64,000 nucleotides of DNA from Cyrtodaria siliqua (GCA_037043455.1 JAWPHD010002623.1:124001-188000), one strand, 5' to 3'. Counted from the stretch's first letter, positions 25,201 through 36,763 are shown. A program made the numbers and translations. The notes: generated by a model not told the origin, from the sequence alone.

Positions 25201-27287
25201 ATCAGTAACAACTTCTTTTCTTTTTGTGATTTGAGTAGTAACAACTGGAATTGTTTCAGTAAAGGCAGGTGAAACCTCACATTCAATATAATCAGTTTCA
25301 TCTTCTTCCGACTTTTCACTGTCTACAATAACTGTTTCTTCTGTTTCTTTTTGTAATTCAGAAAATGCATGATCTTTTTTAATAAGGTCTGATTTTGGAG
25401 CAGTTCCTGCTTCAAGAACTGGTGATTTTATTTCTTTTTCTTCAATTAGATTTGGAATTTCTTTTTCAGATAAACTTTCTTCAGCTTCTTCGCTGTTCTC
25501 AGAACCCCCATCTGATGCTGTTTCTGGAAGTTCAACATATGTGTGAAGCTGTTCTGTAACCTTTACTTCTGCTTGTGTGATTAACACTTCAGTAGTTGTA
25601 ACAGAAGCTGATATGAGTTCTTCATCTGATATAGTTTCTTTTGCTGAAAGAACATTACTCTCTTCAATGGTTTCTGTTAACATTTCTTGTTCAGTGATTG
25701 ATACGTCTAATTCTGTTGGGACAGTATATTCAGTTGCCATAATGTGTTGGTCAGCTTTCAATTTTTCTAAAGGTTCAACATTTTCAACAATTTCTTCAGC
25801 TTGCATGACATTTGAATTATCTAATTCTTCATATTCTGGAGTTTTTAGAACAGCAGTCATTTCTTCGGCAACATAAAGTCCAGGTTCATGACTTTCTTCA
25901 ATGTCTACAAAATACTGCATTTCAGCCTTAACATTGTTTTCTTTTTCTATATCTGTCTCTTCAACAATTTCAGTGTTTATTTCTTTTTCTTCAAGTAAAG
26001 ACATATCTTTAATTTCTGTAACTGTTTCTTTTGTTTCGATAATTTCAACCTTCTCTTCTTTAAATATTTCTATCTCTTCCGCAATTTCAGTTTTCATTTC
26101 TGTTTCTTCCAGTAAAATAGTGTCTTTTATTTCAGAGAATGACTCTTTCTCTTCAATAGTTTCAGTTCTCAACTCTTTCGCTTCATGTACCGAAGTGGCT
26201 TTAACAGTATTTGCAATGCTTTCATCTTGTTCCAACATATGACCAGAATCATATATTTCTATTTCAGAAATTATTTCCCACTTCTCTTTGTGAACTTTAA
26301 CCCCATCTTCCTCAGCAGTATATTCAGGATACTGCTGCTGTAGAGGCGATGGAAGTTTACATGGTGACTCCAGTTCAACTGCTTCTATTCTATTTACTGT
26401 TTCCCATTCACCTGATTCTGCTTTTTCATCAATATAAGTAACAGTCTCTGGAGCTTCCTCAACTTCATTTCCAACAGCCTGACCTACTTCTCCAAATTCC
26501 TCCGTCTTGGATAGTTGTTTTAATTTATGTTCTTCTTCAATTAGATCATCAATATCTTCATTTTTCCATGGAATAGCTTCATCAGGTTTTTCAATTGTTG
26601 TTTGTTCAATAGTTACTTCAATATCTTTTGACTGTTTAATATTTTCTTTTTCTTCTTTTTCCTTGGTGGAAGGTGTATCTTTATCTAAGCTACCTTCCCT
26701 GACTAAAGATTCATGTCTTTGTATAAGTTCCAATACAGATTTTCTTTTTTCTTCAGGAGATAGATGATCTTCTATTGTTTTTTCATCAGTTTTAGTTTCA
26801 ACAGTTTTGGATTCGATAGATTTGAATTCTGATTCGGTATGTTTAGTAAGATCAACACCTTGTTCAACTTCTGTATATTCAGTGTAACCATCAGTCTCAT
26901 CATCTTGGATATGTTTTGCAATGCTTACTACCTTAGATTCAATGTCTTCCACTATGTTCCTGACTTGTGTCCTTGGAGACACATCTGTTTCCATGGCCAT
27001 ATCACAAACATCAACTTCCAGATTATCTCTCTCTTTTTTATGACCCGTTCCATGTTCAATGTTCACAGCCTTAGATTCTGTTTCAGTTAAAGTTTCAGAC
27101 GTTCTTATTTTTTCAATGGTTTCAGATTTAATACTTTCCTTGGTGGTTTGAACTACTTCTGTACAAGCGGTCGTTTCTTTGGTCGCAATGGAATCCGACT
27201 CAACTGAAGATATACGTTCAAACTTCTTAATGATGGAAGAAACAGATTTAGGAACTTCTGGGGAGGAGTCAACATCAGGATGGTCAG
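19266..27287 (-). CDS. 8.0-kb giant exon of a probable ankyrin
   Basis: One uninterrupted minus-strand frame of 8,022 bp (2,674 codons). It runs from an acceptor (ACACAATAACAG) at 27288, well upstream of any start codon, to donor GTTACAG|GTATTT, phase 1 at both ends. Upstream residues read (A)DHPDVDSSPEVPKSVSSIIK. Three parts are visible: a Glu-rich first quarter (residues 1-640); nine or so repeats of 95-99 residues at about 650-1495; an acidic middle; and from about residue 2160 many short repeats of the form SMDQDALxRSLGLD. Almost no Cys or Trp and a large excess of Glu, Asp, Ser and Thr indicate a long disordered, highly charged spacer. Retention of the next intron would add about 11 codons and stop. 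By position and composition this compares to the giant exons of ANK2/ANK3 or fly Ank2-XL, but no sequence match can be shown here. Confidence 0.95.
19360..20800 (-). repeat. SMDQDAL / RSLGLD protein repeats inside giant exon
   Basis: The coding sequence repeats a unit of about 20-30 residues, with consensus (M)xxSMDQDALxRSLGLD and a variable linker. Well-kept examples are SASMDQDALQRSFG, EASMDQDALKRSLGLDRK, SGSVDQDALRSSLGLDK and QSMDQHALQASLGLDK. Earlier copies are diverged (SMDESVLQRSLRLD, SYDEEALKHVYD). I count around 18-20. The pattern of an acidic start, a hydrophobic DxxxL core and an SLGL end could form a short amphipathic helix. Confidence 0.88.
22800..25330 (-). repeat. Near-identical 95-99-residue coding repeats
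   Basis: About nine tandem copies of a 285-297-bp coding unit. The marker words recur in order in each copy: VVESPVSDEDHE, KETEELKSNIIKQSEIVFSE, TVIVDSEKSEDETDY, IECEVPPALSETISVHTTQI and TKTKEVVTDTETEFIEP. The central copies (23.1-25.1 kb) differ from each other by only a few bases per hundred. The outer ones (22.8 and 25.2 kb) are more diverged. Length differences are in-frame, for example THEDKETEE against SHDKETEE. Confidence 0.95.
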
Positions 27288-28040
27288 CTGTTATTGTGTA
27301 GTGTCCAAGTTATAGTCCAGATTAGGTTGAAACACGGGTCCAAAGTTAAGGTAGGCATTAAAAGAAATTAAAGGAAAAGAGTGTGTTAGTATGTTAGGAG
27401 TATTTTTTTTTTTTTTTTTTTTTTGTATTAATAGATATTAAACACTAGTTATAGGTTAGTACTGTGTTACATACTGGACATCAACAGTGAGGGCTGAAAC
27501 CAAAAACAAAAAAACACAAACAGGATTAATGGATAATGGATGAACAAAACAAACATAAAATGATTCTCATTCCCGTTAAAAATTAACCTTAGGCCAAAGA
27601 CTTTTGTCTTCCCAAGATCCACCCCAATCGCCCAAACCCAGCTGATATAAAATAATTTTGTTTGCACCTAAGTTAATTTTTATTTCGTCTGCTTATATAT
27701 CTATATACATGCCAGACAATCCAAAATGTGCAATAGCTTGTTTTTTCACAAATCAGGAAAAAATATTTGCTTATAGAGTTGAGCTTGGGAAAACAAATAC
27801 TACTTGAAAACGGCTTGAATGTATCCAATAACAGAAATTAGATGTCAATGGGTCAAATATACTAGATCAGTCTTCATGAAATGTTGATCTTGACTTCTCA
27901 TGCAGAATCTACAGACTGTAATTTCTAATATCTATATCATCACAATCCAATGACAACATCTGCATAATGCACATTTGGAAAGAAAATGGCCGAATTATCT
28001 GTTATATGCCCCGCTTCATCAACAGTATATTTACAAGATG
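27288..28040. other. Intron with long poly-T
   Basis: A T25 run at about 27401-27425 is the main feature. A patch at 27590-27660 reads as a hydrophobic or Gly-rich peptide on minus but is not in phase with the gene. I see no exon. Confidence 0.5.
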
Positions 28041-28708
28041 TAACCCTTAACCCACTAAGCACGACTATAATAGCCTTTGCGTCCATAGCAAACCCAGATC
28101 AGATTTTACAATGTCTGGCTGCTGATCAGTCACTTCCCCAAAACACCCCTTTGTCACATAAATGGAATGGACTTAATTCAAAGAAAGAACAGGCCATTAT
28201 ATATACTGAAAGGAAAAAGAAACGCGACACGGGAATTTACGCTATATATTGTATGTACAATATGCTGCTGTTAATCGAATGGTACATGGCTACATAAGAT
28301 CTTTCCTTTCGGAAAACAGACTAAAACAACACGTAACACAGCAAATAGTATTCCTGCAAAGTTTCATTATTGACAGAGTACGTGTTTGGCTGAAGCATGT
28401 GAGCAAACTTGGGATGCAACATTTTGCAAACTCGTTACGTTAAATACAGTACTGAACACTGGCTAAATTTTTCAAAAAGGAACTTCAACATTTATGAATT
28501 TCTTGTTAAAACATGTACTGTGATTAAAATGTCTACAACATCACAGTTGTGTCCTTTCTCTAAATAACTGCAACATTTTTACAAAACATCTTGGGATTTC
28601 CTTGGAATATATATGGAATTAAGTGAGCAGTATATACAATATGTAGTGGAAATTTCCGTGTCGCGTTTCTTTTTTCCTTTCAGTGTATATGTAGCGGATT
28701 AAGGGTTA
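28041..28708 (+). mobile_element. Family A inverted-repeat element, copy 2, interrupted
   Basis: Starts TAACCCTTAACCCACTAAGC and ends TAGCGGATTAAGGGTTA, the same termini as the 12614 copy with single changes. The internal sequence matches copy 1 up to about 28200, where a second element (28206-28683) has been inserted. The remaining right end follows directly after that insertion. The uninterrupted length would be about 190 bp. Confidence 0.85.
28206..28683. mobile_element. Element nested inside a family A copy
   Basis: Starts CTGAAAGGAAAAAGAAACGC and ends with the inverse, GCGTTTCTTTTTTCCTTTCAG, extended inside by GACACGG(G)AATTT. That gives about 33-bp terminal inverted repeats around about 410 bp. 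TATA-type sequence flanks it on both sides, as expected for a TA-targeting mariner-like non-autonomous element (inference). Short ORFs inside show no transposase motif. Confidence 0.85.
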
Positions 28709-29149
28709 ATACGAATAGCTAAACGCTTTAAACGATGATGTGTCATATTGAGATAATTTTGCTGTTGCAATGCAGATATCATCTCTAAAATAAACTAATT
28801 AGGCCAAAAAAATAAAAAGTGTGTTTCCTATTGCATGCTCTAAAAAAATAGGCATTTTTTTTTTTCTTTTGTTTTGTTGAGATTCTACATGAATTTATCT
28901 CATAAACCCCATACAAGTTGATGATACAACTGAAAGTTTCTCTGTAATGTCTCTGTACCTCGATACATTGTGATAAATCATTGTTCAAAACAATTTTTTA
29001 TTTTTTTTATTTTTTCATAGTAAGTTGTAGGGTCGGCCACCGGAAACACAGGTATTTATTTTTTTGGCCTTAAGAAAACTTAACAAATTTCTTCCCATCT
29101 ACTAGTATTACTCCTGGTTATACCATCAGCACAATCTCTTGTAAATTAC
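28709..29149. other. Intron, no feature seen
   Basis: AT-rich, with T runs near 28855-28870 and 28990-29018. No repeat family or exon was recognised. Confidence 0.45.
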
Positions 29150-29224
29150 CTTCCGAGAAACTGGAGTAATAAGTCGAGTAGCTTGACATACCAGGACTTT
29201 TCTCTCTGTGCTCATATTTTGATA
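29150..29224 (-). CDS. 75-bp exon with two possible donors
   Basis: Acceptor TTATTTTCTGACACAG at 29225 has a good pyrimidine tract. Two in-phase donors are visible: CCTG|GTATGT ending the exon at 29192 (33 bp) and GGAAG|GTAATT ending it at 29150 (75 bp). Both leave the codon split after one G. The long form reads (V)SKYEHREKSPGMSSYSTYYS plus SFSE, and the short form stops after KSP. The Tyr/Ser-rich hydrophilic peptide suits the gene and could be a phosphorylation target. The acceptor lies in a 46-bp tandem duplication. Position is between the 32.4 kb exon and the 8.0-kb giant exon. Confidence 0.68.
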
Positions 29225-29307
29225 CTGTGTCAGAAAATAATATAAATAATATCATCTTTAAATTTTGATACTGTGTCAGAAAATAATATAAATAATATCA
29301 TCTTTAA
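29216..29307. repeat. 46-bp tandem duplication covering a splice acceptor
   Basis: Two essentially identical 46-bp copies start at 29216 and 29262 (ATTTTGATACTGTGTCAGAA...). Each contains, on the minus strand, the same TTTTCTGACACAG acceptor and its pyrimidine tract. Confidence 0.95.
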
Positions 29308-29309
29308 GC

Positions 29310-31380
29310 TTTGATATTGATCTGTTAGAATATTGATGTGATAATCTGATTTTAAGACCCAGGTCACATCACCCTGTCAGTGTTGATACTGTTATGTTTG
29401 GATATTGATAATATAATCTGATTTGTAAGAACCATGTCCCATTCTTCTTTTATCTGTCAGTTAGCTAAAATACAAATATTATAATCTGTTTTTTTAAGAA
29501 CAGGCTGTATTTGTCATTAGTCAGTGCTGATATTTATCGGTTAAGATATTGATAGGAAACTGTCATAGTAAACTTCTCAAAGGAAACTGTCAGAGTAAAC
29601 TTCTCATCTAATTTTTCATCTTTAATTAAAGCCAAGTAATTTGTAAGAAGTTAATTCATCTTCAGCCCTTTTTTGTGAGTGTGAGTAATTAAAAAGAGTT
29701 TATGACCCTTTTAATCCATCAAGACAAATTAAGGAGATTTTTCCTTGACGTAAAAAGCTTAAAATAAGATGGTTCAATAGATATTTATAAAATGTCTAGA
29801 TATCAGAGTTTAGAATAAACTTGTCTGTAAAGGAAATAAGCCTAGATACTGTGTCTGTGATACTAGCCAAACTAAATGACAAACATGGCAATGTACATAC
29901 AGTTATAAATGTCAATGTATGTCAAATTATTAATATATTAAGGTACTGGTAATAACATGTCAAGGTATATATATTAATGACCTATCCTGGGAGGGCTTTA
30001 TTAGAAAAATTCAAAAGTAAAATCAGACTAAAAAAATTTGCTCTGATTAAGGTACATAATAAACTTATGGTGATTTAAAAAAATGTGTATTAATCTAAAA
30101 TTTAGAGTAAGTGCTATTATTCTAATTTGTACGACTCCTCCTGCAGGAAACAAGCACAAGATTAAAGCAAATAATATGCAAAGAAGAAAACTTTGACAAT
30201 CCATTAACGGTTGGTTTTCTTGCCACTCTGTTCACATTCTGTAAAATGGATCTGATATGTTAGTGTAAATTTCGGCAAGTATTTTTTTTGTGGAAATTTA
30301 AATAAAGCATGGACAGAAACGTCCCATCATGTCTGCTATAAAATTAAATAGAATTTTATATATTGAAAACCAACACTACAGTTCCTTCAATAGTTTTGGG
30401 AATATAATCATGGGCAAAAAAGCTGTGTATTTTCAGAAAAAACAAAGGTATGGAAACATTATTCTGTAGTTGAAGCTGAAATAATCTGTAAAAGCACAAT
30501 ATTTTGTTTAACAAGAATGTTTTTCATCTGTACCATCATGACATTGAATAATGCCAGATCATTGGTTGAGTACTTTTAGTATGACCCATTATTCTGCAGT
30601 TGCACCTGAAATAATGTTAGCAAGTAACATGTTTTTTTCAATGAAATATCTTCACATTTGTCAGCTGTACCATCATGTTTCTAAAGCATTCTTGAGCATT
30701 GGTGTCTAATTGTTCGCTAGAATATTTCTTTTCCCCTTCTAATATATATATAAGACAGTAAGCAGGTTCAAAATAATAAATACATTTTTCTTATTAATAA
30801 ATATAATATGTATACTTTTTTTTTTAGTAATGTTACTGGTCACAAGACCACAGACCAATCATAGAGCATGCAAATTTCACTGAAAAGCAACAAGGAAGTC
30901 AAACCAATAAAACTGGATGAACAAAGAAATAAAACACAAATTTCAACTGAAGCAAAAACTAAATAAGAAATAAATCACTAACATGTGTAATAAATCACTG
31001 TATAATGAAACACTATATTGTGTTATGGTTTAGGCCAGTTCAGCCTTTAATGTCTGTAATATCTATCTCAGGACATTACAAATAAATCCTTATATCTTCA
31101 CAAATAATTACATCAAGTGCACAAAGCTATCACTCACAACTGGAAAACACAAATCAATAAATAGCACTGTGGAGCATCAAGTCGATGGACACATCAATTG
31201 TAATAGTTCTTTAACATCAAAATTACGGCAATTTAGGTAGTATACATCTCTGACCATGAAATAGTTTAGGTAGTCTTGAAAAGACAATTAATCAATTAAA
31301 GAAGTCTTGGACCACAATCATGTTTTAAGACTTTTAAAAAAAGCTTTGGAACAAAAGAAAGGTTTCAAAACTTAACTAAG
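29310..31380. other. Intron, AT-rich, no firm exon
   Basis: Contains several loosely repeated phrases: GATATTGATA...ATAATCTGATTT around 29.33-29.55 kb and GCACCTGAAATAATGT... around 30.46-30.66 kb. A strong minus-strand acceptor (CTTGTTTCCTGCAG) occurs near 30.15 kb, but no donor follows in the usual phase. Confidence 0.45.
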
Positions 31381-31424
31381 AATTCTAAAAGACATGTTTC
31401 AAGGCTTACAGAAAGCATTGGACC

Positions 31425-31680
31425 ACAAGACAAGTTTCTAGACTTCTTTGGACCACGAGACATGTTTCAAGACTTCTTTGGACAACAAGACATGTTTCAA
31501 GACTTCTTTGGATCACGAGACATGTTTCAAGAATTCTTTGGACCACAAGACATGTTTCAAGACTTCTTTGGACCAGGAAACATGTTTCAAGACTTAAAGA
31601 AAGCACTGAACCACACGAGACATGTTTATGGACGTCAAGAGAAAGCACTGGACTATCAAACATGTTTCAAGATATAAAAA
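31425..31680. repeat. 30-bp tandem repeat
   Basis: About seven copies of a 30-bp unit near GACATGTTTCAAGACTTCTT plus TGGACCACAA. The best kept are between 31455 and 31600. Because 30 is a multiple of three it opens frames on both strands (DMFQDFFGPQ on plus, RSLETCLVVQ on minus). These are not taken as coding. More diverged copies continue to about 31.8 kb. Confidence 0.88.
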
Positions 31681-32423
31681 AGCATTGAACCATGAGAAAC
31701 GTTTCAAGAATTAAAGAAAAGCAATGGGACAGGAGACATGTTATAAGACTTAAAAGAAAGCATTGGACCACAAGTCATGTTTCAGAACTTAAAGAAAATT
31801 GACTCGCGGGAAACATTTCAAGACGAATATATATTTTTAGAGTTTAAAAAAGATTTTGGTCTACAAAATGTGTACAAAAAACATGGGTCGAGATTTTAAG
31901 AAAGCATATAGTCAAATCTTATTCAGACAACAAATCAAGCAGTGCGACTGATTATTAAGGCGATGGTCAAATAGTCTATGACAGCAAGGTCAAATATAGA
32001 CAATGTTCACAAACAAGATCAGTGTAACCATCCTAAAACATATCAATAGACATGATACAAACACCACTATATCTCAAGGTTATATAGATGCACAAACAAT
32101 AGGTCAGGGTCAAATGGTAATAATAACTATGAATGATACAATTTCAGCAAAAACAACCGGACAATGTCAAAATATCTGTAGAGATGAGAGCACTTTAGCA
32201 AAACTTACAACACAAGGTCATGGTCACAATATTTTACAAATGACAAAAGTATGTCAACATCTTAAACAAATATAGGGCACTGCATTTTTTGGTGTCACAA
32301 GAGACAACCAGAACACTTGAGAAAAGCAGTAATAGAGCAAACAGTAAGAGACACACATTGTCCTGAAGTTGTTGAGGACACACCAAAGTTCACAACAGAC
32401 CTACAACGACCCACCAAGCTAAC
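31681..32423. other. Intron, no firm exon
   Basis: Diverged continuation of the 30-bp repeat to about 31.82 kb, then CA-rich sequence with several AAGGTCA/TGGTCA words around 31.96-32.23 kb. No coding signal is seen on the minus strand. Confidence 0.4.
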
Positions 32424-32597
32424 CTTGAACCTGACTTTCAGCATCTATGAACTCAGTATTTCCAGGAGCATCTAAGGAGTTAGTATAAGTGAAATATCGA
32501 AAGTCATCGCTCTCATACTCATCATCAGAGCAAGATTCGTCTTTAGTTATCATAATTGTAGGTGTTGGCAATGCTCGACCATTGACCACAAAACTCT
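32424..32597 (-). CDS. 174-bp exon of the giant gene
   Basis: Acceptor CGATATTTTCAG and donor GTTCAAG|GTTAGC enclose 174 bp (58 codons), phase 1 at both ends. The peptide reads (E)SFVVNGRALPTPTIMITKD, then an acidic patch ESCSDDEYESDD and FRYFTYTNSLDAPGNTEFID, ending ESQVQ. An SDDEYESDD cluster next to aromatic residues is a likely CK2-type phosphorylation site (inference). Intron retention gives Gly then stop at once. I do not recognise a domain. The next exon is the 75-bp one at 29.2 kb. Confidence 0.85.
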
Positions 32598-32946
32598 CTG
32601 AAAATATCGAACAATTATATGAAACTGTCCACTTCCCTTCAAACAACTCTTGTGAACACAGGTAAAATCTGGATTCCAGTTCCACTAGAACCCAGAATCT
32701 TTTTATACCAGTAAAAGACAATTTTTTGAGACATGATTTTAAGGATTTGCCATGTCAAAAACAAATTGCCTAGATGCGCTGATGCCGATGATTTACATTC
32801 AGTGTCATCCATGAAAACCACAACAATAACTCTCAGATTTTCTGAAAAGGTATTTTTGTTTTATATTAGATGATTATGTTCTTAAATAGAATCAGCTTTC
32901 AAATTAGACCCCCTTTTAATTTGTTAAAACTGATTTGATTGACAAT

Positions 32947-33106
32947 TAACCCTTAACCCGCTAAGCACAACTATAACAGCCTTTGCTTCCACTGTAAACC
33001 CAGATCAGCATGCGAGTAAAACACCCCTTTGTCACATAAATGGAATGGTCTTAATTTAAAGAAAGATCAATCAATTATATATATATATGTAATGGGTTAA
33101 GGGTTA
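32947..33106 (+). mobile_element. Family A inverted-repeat element, copy 3
   Basis: Termini are TAACCCTTAACCCGCTAAGC and the inverted TAATGGGTTAAGGGTTA, with TTAA at both edges. The interior is like copy 1 but about 35 bp shorter, lacking the stretch between GCGAGTAA and AACACCCC. An AT dinucleotide run precedes the right end. Confidence 0.85.
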
Positions 33107-34863
33107 AAAGGATACTAGGCAATCTTGAAGCAGTTACCAAGAATCACAGTTATCACCTAAATTTATCAATCCAGTATCATTTCGACCATTCTGCTTGCAT
33201 ATAATTAAATAAAAGTCAAGTTATTTTCTCACTTTTTCTTAGTTATTCTGCCATAGCTTTAAATACAGTATTTGTGTAATATTATCAACAATTATTTAAA
33301 AAGTTATGTAGGGAACTAACTGAACGTCAAAAGTTTTACACAAATCAAGCAAGATTGTCATGTGCTCCTTTAATATAATAATAAAATAATAAAAAACAAA
33401 ACAGAATTCACTTCTTTTTTTTTTCGTCTGAAAATCCAGAAATGGTGTTTAGACCAATCTTCTCACTTCTCTCATGTTTATTAATAGCTCATACTTTTCT
33501 CTAAGTAATAGCACTGGGTAATCTTTCTTTGGAAATTCACAAAAGTGGATTGGCATTCAATTAAAATCTCCAATCCTCCCATCAGGCAATTCTCTAGTGT
33601 TTGGCATCTTAAATGAGAAATTGTTTGCATCCAATATAAGAGATGACTTAATATTCCTTAGCAAATATTCAAATGTTCTTTTAACAACCTGAAAAACTAT
33701 ACTTTCTCAATTAAAGTCAATACAGATTCCAGATATGTCAATGTAGCTGGAATTGGAAAAGTCAAAATGGAAAATTGATCTACAAATGACTTCAGAAGAA
33801 AGAAAATCTACTAACTTAAGACTAAAATTCCCTTCATGCAAATTCACCCAGAAGGAATATCACACTGTCTACACTACGTTAAAACACTTAAACAAAACCA
33901 CTCTGCTTTCAATTACTTCCCGTCACCAGAAACTGGAAAAATGAAAATTTGGTAGGTGTCCGTATAAAGTCTTGTAAAGTGTGTTCTATCAATATGCTAT
34001 TACTGTCAACTTTAACTACAACCCTTGTAATCTATTTCAGTCTACCTAAAGGTCAGGTCTAGTTTCTTGTACAGCTTATGTATCTCACCTTCTGTACAGG
34101 ACATTGATCAAATGTGTGTCTTACTTTTCAAATGCCCTCGTGGTGACACAAGTTCACCTTACCTATAGTTTAGCAACGTTTTTTTTAACATCCACATTGG
34201 AGTTCATGTATTCATTTTTGGCAACACTTTATTTTCATGCCTCTTTCAAATATTTTGCTAAATGTGTCTGCATATCAATCCATCTGTCCGTGCACTTTGT
34301 CGGTGCTCCATCGCTTTTAAAATACTTTAGCCAATTAACGGATATTGAAAGATTTAAAATATAGTAAATCTATGCTATCACCGTATCACCGTTAAAAACA
34401 AAACTGAAAATCTAAAAAGTTAGAACAGAAGAAAATCCAACAAATGAGGTGTTATATGAAACACAACAACTATTATATGTCAAGCAGTATGTTACACACC
34501 AGTCCTATATTTTGAGTAGCCTTTTATTAACAGTCACTTTTACCACAGCTTTACCAATTTTGAAACATCGCTTGAATCGAGCAACAGAAATGCTATATTC
34601 TTCTTCTACTGTAAAAGGAAACACAGCAATATTGATTTTTTTTTTAAAACTTTTGCAGTCCATCATAACATTATACCAGCTTTTCAAATTTTCTTCAGTT
34701 ACTACTGTTAAGCCATGAACATCTAAAGGATTATTTTGGGATAGGACTGTTTGGCGTCACTTTTTTTTCCTAAATAACTTCCCATATTTGCAAATAATAT
34801 TCTTGCTTAATAAACTAATTGCTAATCGTAATGCCCGATAACTATGGGAAGATTGCGTCTCTT
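33107..34863. other. Intron, AT-rich, nothing recognised
   Basis: No phase-1 exon and no repeat family was recognised between the two family A copies. Short ORFs on either strand have the composition of AT-rich non-coding DNA. Confidence 0.45.
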
Positions 34864-35010
34864 TAACCCTTAACCCGCTACATATATATCATGGACTGTT
34901 CTTTCTTTGAATTAAGATCATTCCATTAATGTGACAGTTACTCACAGGCTGATCTGGGTTTACAATGGACGCAAAGGTTATTGTAGTCGCTCTTAGCGGG
35001 ATAAGAGTTA
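34864..35010 (-). mobile_element. Family A inverted-repeat element, copy 4 (reverse)
   Basis: Same family in the opposite orientation: TAACCCTTAACCCGCTACAT at the left, and TTAGCGGGATAAGAGTTAA at the right. The interior reads as the reverse complement of copy 1 (GACTGTTCTTTCTTTGAATT, CAGGCTGATCTGGGTTTACA) with an internal deletion. TTAA lies at both edges. Confidence 0.85.
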
Positions 35011-35375
35011 AATAAAAAAACAACACTTGTAACCTATGCTCACAATGTACAACACATTCATTTCTTCTTGCTCTATAGATATTCATTTGTTCTGGACAGT
35101 AATCAATATTTGATTGTCCGGATTTTACTATAAAATAGATGCATTAAACAACATGATACAGTAAATGGAAAGGTTATATGTCTTAAATTGACTGCAATGG
35201 ATACAGGTTTCAATAGTTTGATATTTCTGTTTTGTTTTTCTTAAGCTGATGATAATGTCATTTTACAAAATGTTACAATTGGTAAAGCTGTGTAAAATAT
35301 CAGTAACCAGTCCGTGTATATGTGAGTGGGTGGAGTAACTAGCCAGCTAGTCTACCAGGAGTTAACAAACGCTAC

Positions 35376-35459
35376 CTCCATCCTGTGGTGACCCTGGGGT
35401 ATAGGTCACCTTGGTAACCGTCCGCTTGGCCAGACCTGTGTCCTCAAGTTCTCGATAGC
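35376..35459 (-). CDS. 84-bp exon of the giant gene
   Basis: Acceptor GGTGTTTGACAG and donor GATGGAG|GTAGCG enclose 84 bp (28 codons), phase 1 at both ends, in a patch with clearly higher GC than the flanking intron. The peptide is (G)YRELEDTGLAKRTVTKVT, then YTPGSPQDG. It is basic and Thr-rich around KRTVTKVTY, unlike the acidic giant exons, and recalls the Lys/Arg-Thr-Val strings of ankyrin tails. It may go with the DGT-motif exon at 39.6-40.6 kb, which precedes it. The codon-like GC rise and clean splice sites make it one of the better small exons. Confidence 0.78.
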
Positions 35460-35830
35460 CTGTCAAACACCGTACCAATATTTCAGCATGTTTAACATAT
35501 GACACTCTGTCCTTTTATTTTTCATTTGCATACTTTGTTTTTTTGATTCGTGTAATAGTTTAAAAAACAACAACCTTGTTTCCAAAGTTTTGCAAGCATA
35601 ATTTGAATTTAAGAAAAAACAAATCTGACATCATTAACAAGTGTTTCCTTAATTATTTTTTTTGTATAAATATCAAATTTTTATCAAACATAATACACAT
35701 TTTAATAATTTTCAGAATAAACACAATAACAATGTGAAGAGTAAATATTTATATAAACAAAGAAAATAACTATTATATAGTGTTAAGTTACTCAACAGAG
35801 ATTAGAGTACATTACAAAATGGAACCAGAA

Positions 35831-35946
35831 GATACTGGTAACAAAGTAAGAAAGAGAATATTTGTGGACATAACTATGAGTACATAAAAGATACTAGTAC
35901 CAAAGTAAGAAAGAGAATATTTGTAGACATAACTATGTGTATACAT
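35831..35946. repeat. 59-bp direct duplication
   Basis: Two copies of a sequence starting GATACT(G/A)GTA(A/C)CAAAGTAAG and including AGAAAGAGAATATTTGT, with a few differences. Intronic, no coding value seen. Confidence 0.85.
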
Positions 35947-36763
35947 ATTTTCTGTACCGTTATAAACATCTTCCCAGCACATTCCGTATAAAATGTACGC
36001 CAAGTTTACCATTCATTCACTTTAATTTAAAAAGAACGCATACACAAGTTTCTGAATAGTTTGGTTAATATAGTTAATGACAAAGCAGACAAAAGAAAAA
36101 GGAAAACATAATTAGTAGAGACAGAAGACATCTCTGTAAACTTGTTAGTTGTAAAGGAAAAATCTTATTAGTTTGCTAAAGGTAAGAAACAAATGTTATT
36201 CAGAAACCCACATCCTTCCCACAGAACAGACACATACATGCATGCACGCGCACACACACACACCAACATACTGCAACACTTCACTGATAATCTTTCTCAC
36301 ATTATTTTCAGTTTTTGCATTTTATTTTGATGTTTTTGTCATTTTTGTCATAATCTGATGAATTTATTGATTTCTCTGGTCTATCAATTTTTTTATTAGT
36401 GGTACTGAACTGTGAACTACGGAAGTAACCTATTTTTTTTGATCAAATTATTAATTTCATTACAGAAACCCTGTAAAAAGCACACCTTTATGAATCCTAG
36501 AAAGAATTTTCGAAAACGAAATTGATAGAAATCTTTTGTTATGGGTAATGAGTTCCAATTTTTCAACCTCACTTATAAAAAATCTTAAATACTTGCTTTC
36601 AATATTTCTCGTAATATATAATTATTATATTTATTAAAAACTATTATATGTAATTCTATCTAATTCTGTGTTTCTCTATAAGGTTTGATTCTAAATAACA
36701 CGACTGAGCCATTAAACAATAATTGAATTACATTTTCTATTTGATTTCTAATTAATATTTATA

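Noticed and set aside
31406..31677. ORFs reading DMFQDFFGPQ (+) and RSLETCLVVQ (-)
   Set aside because: They are produced by a 30-bp tandem repeat, open on both strands and out of phase with the gene.
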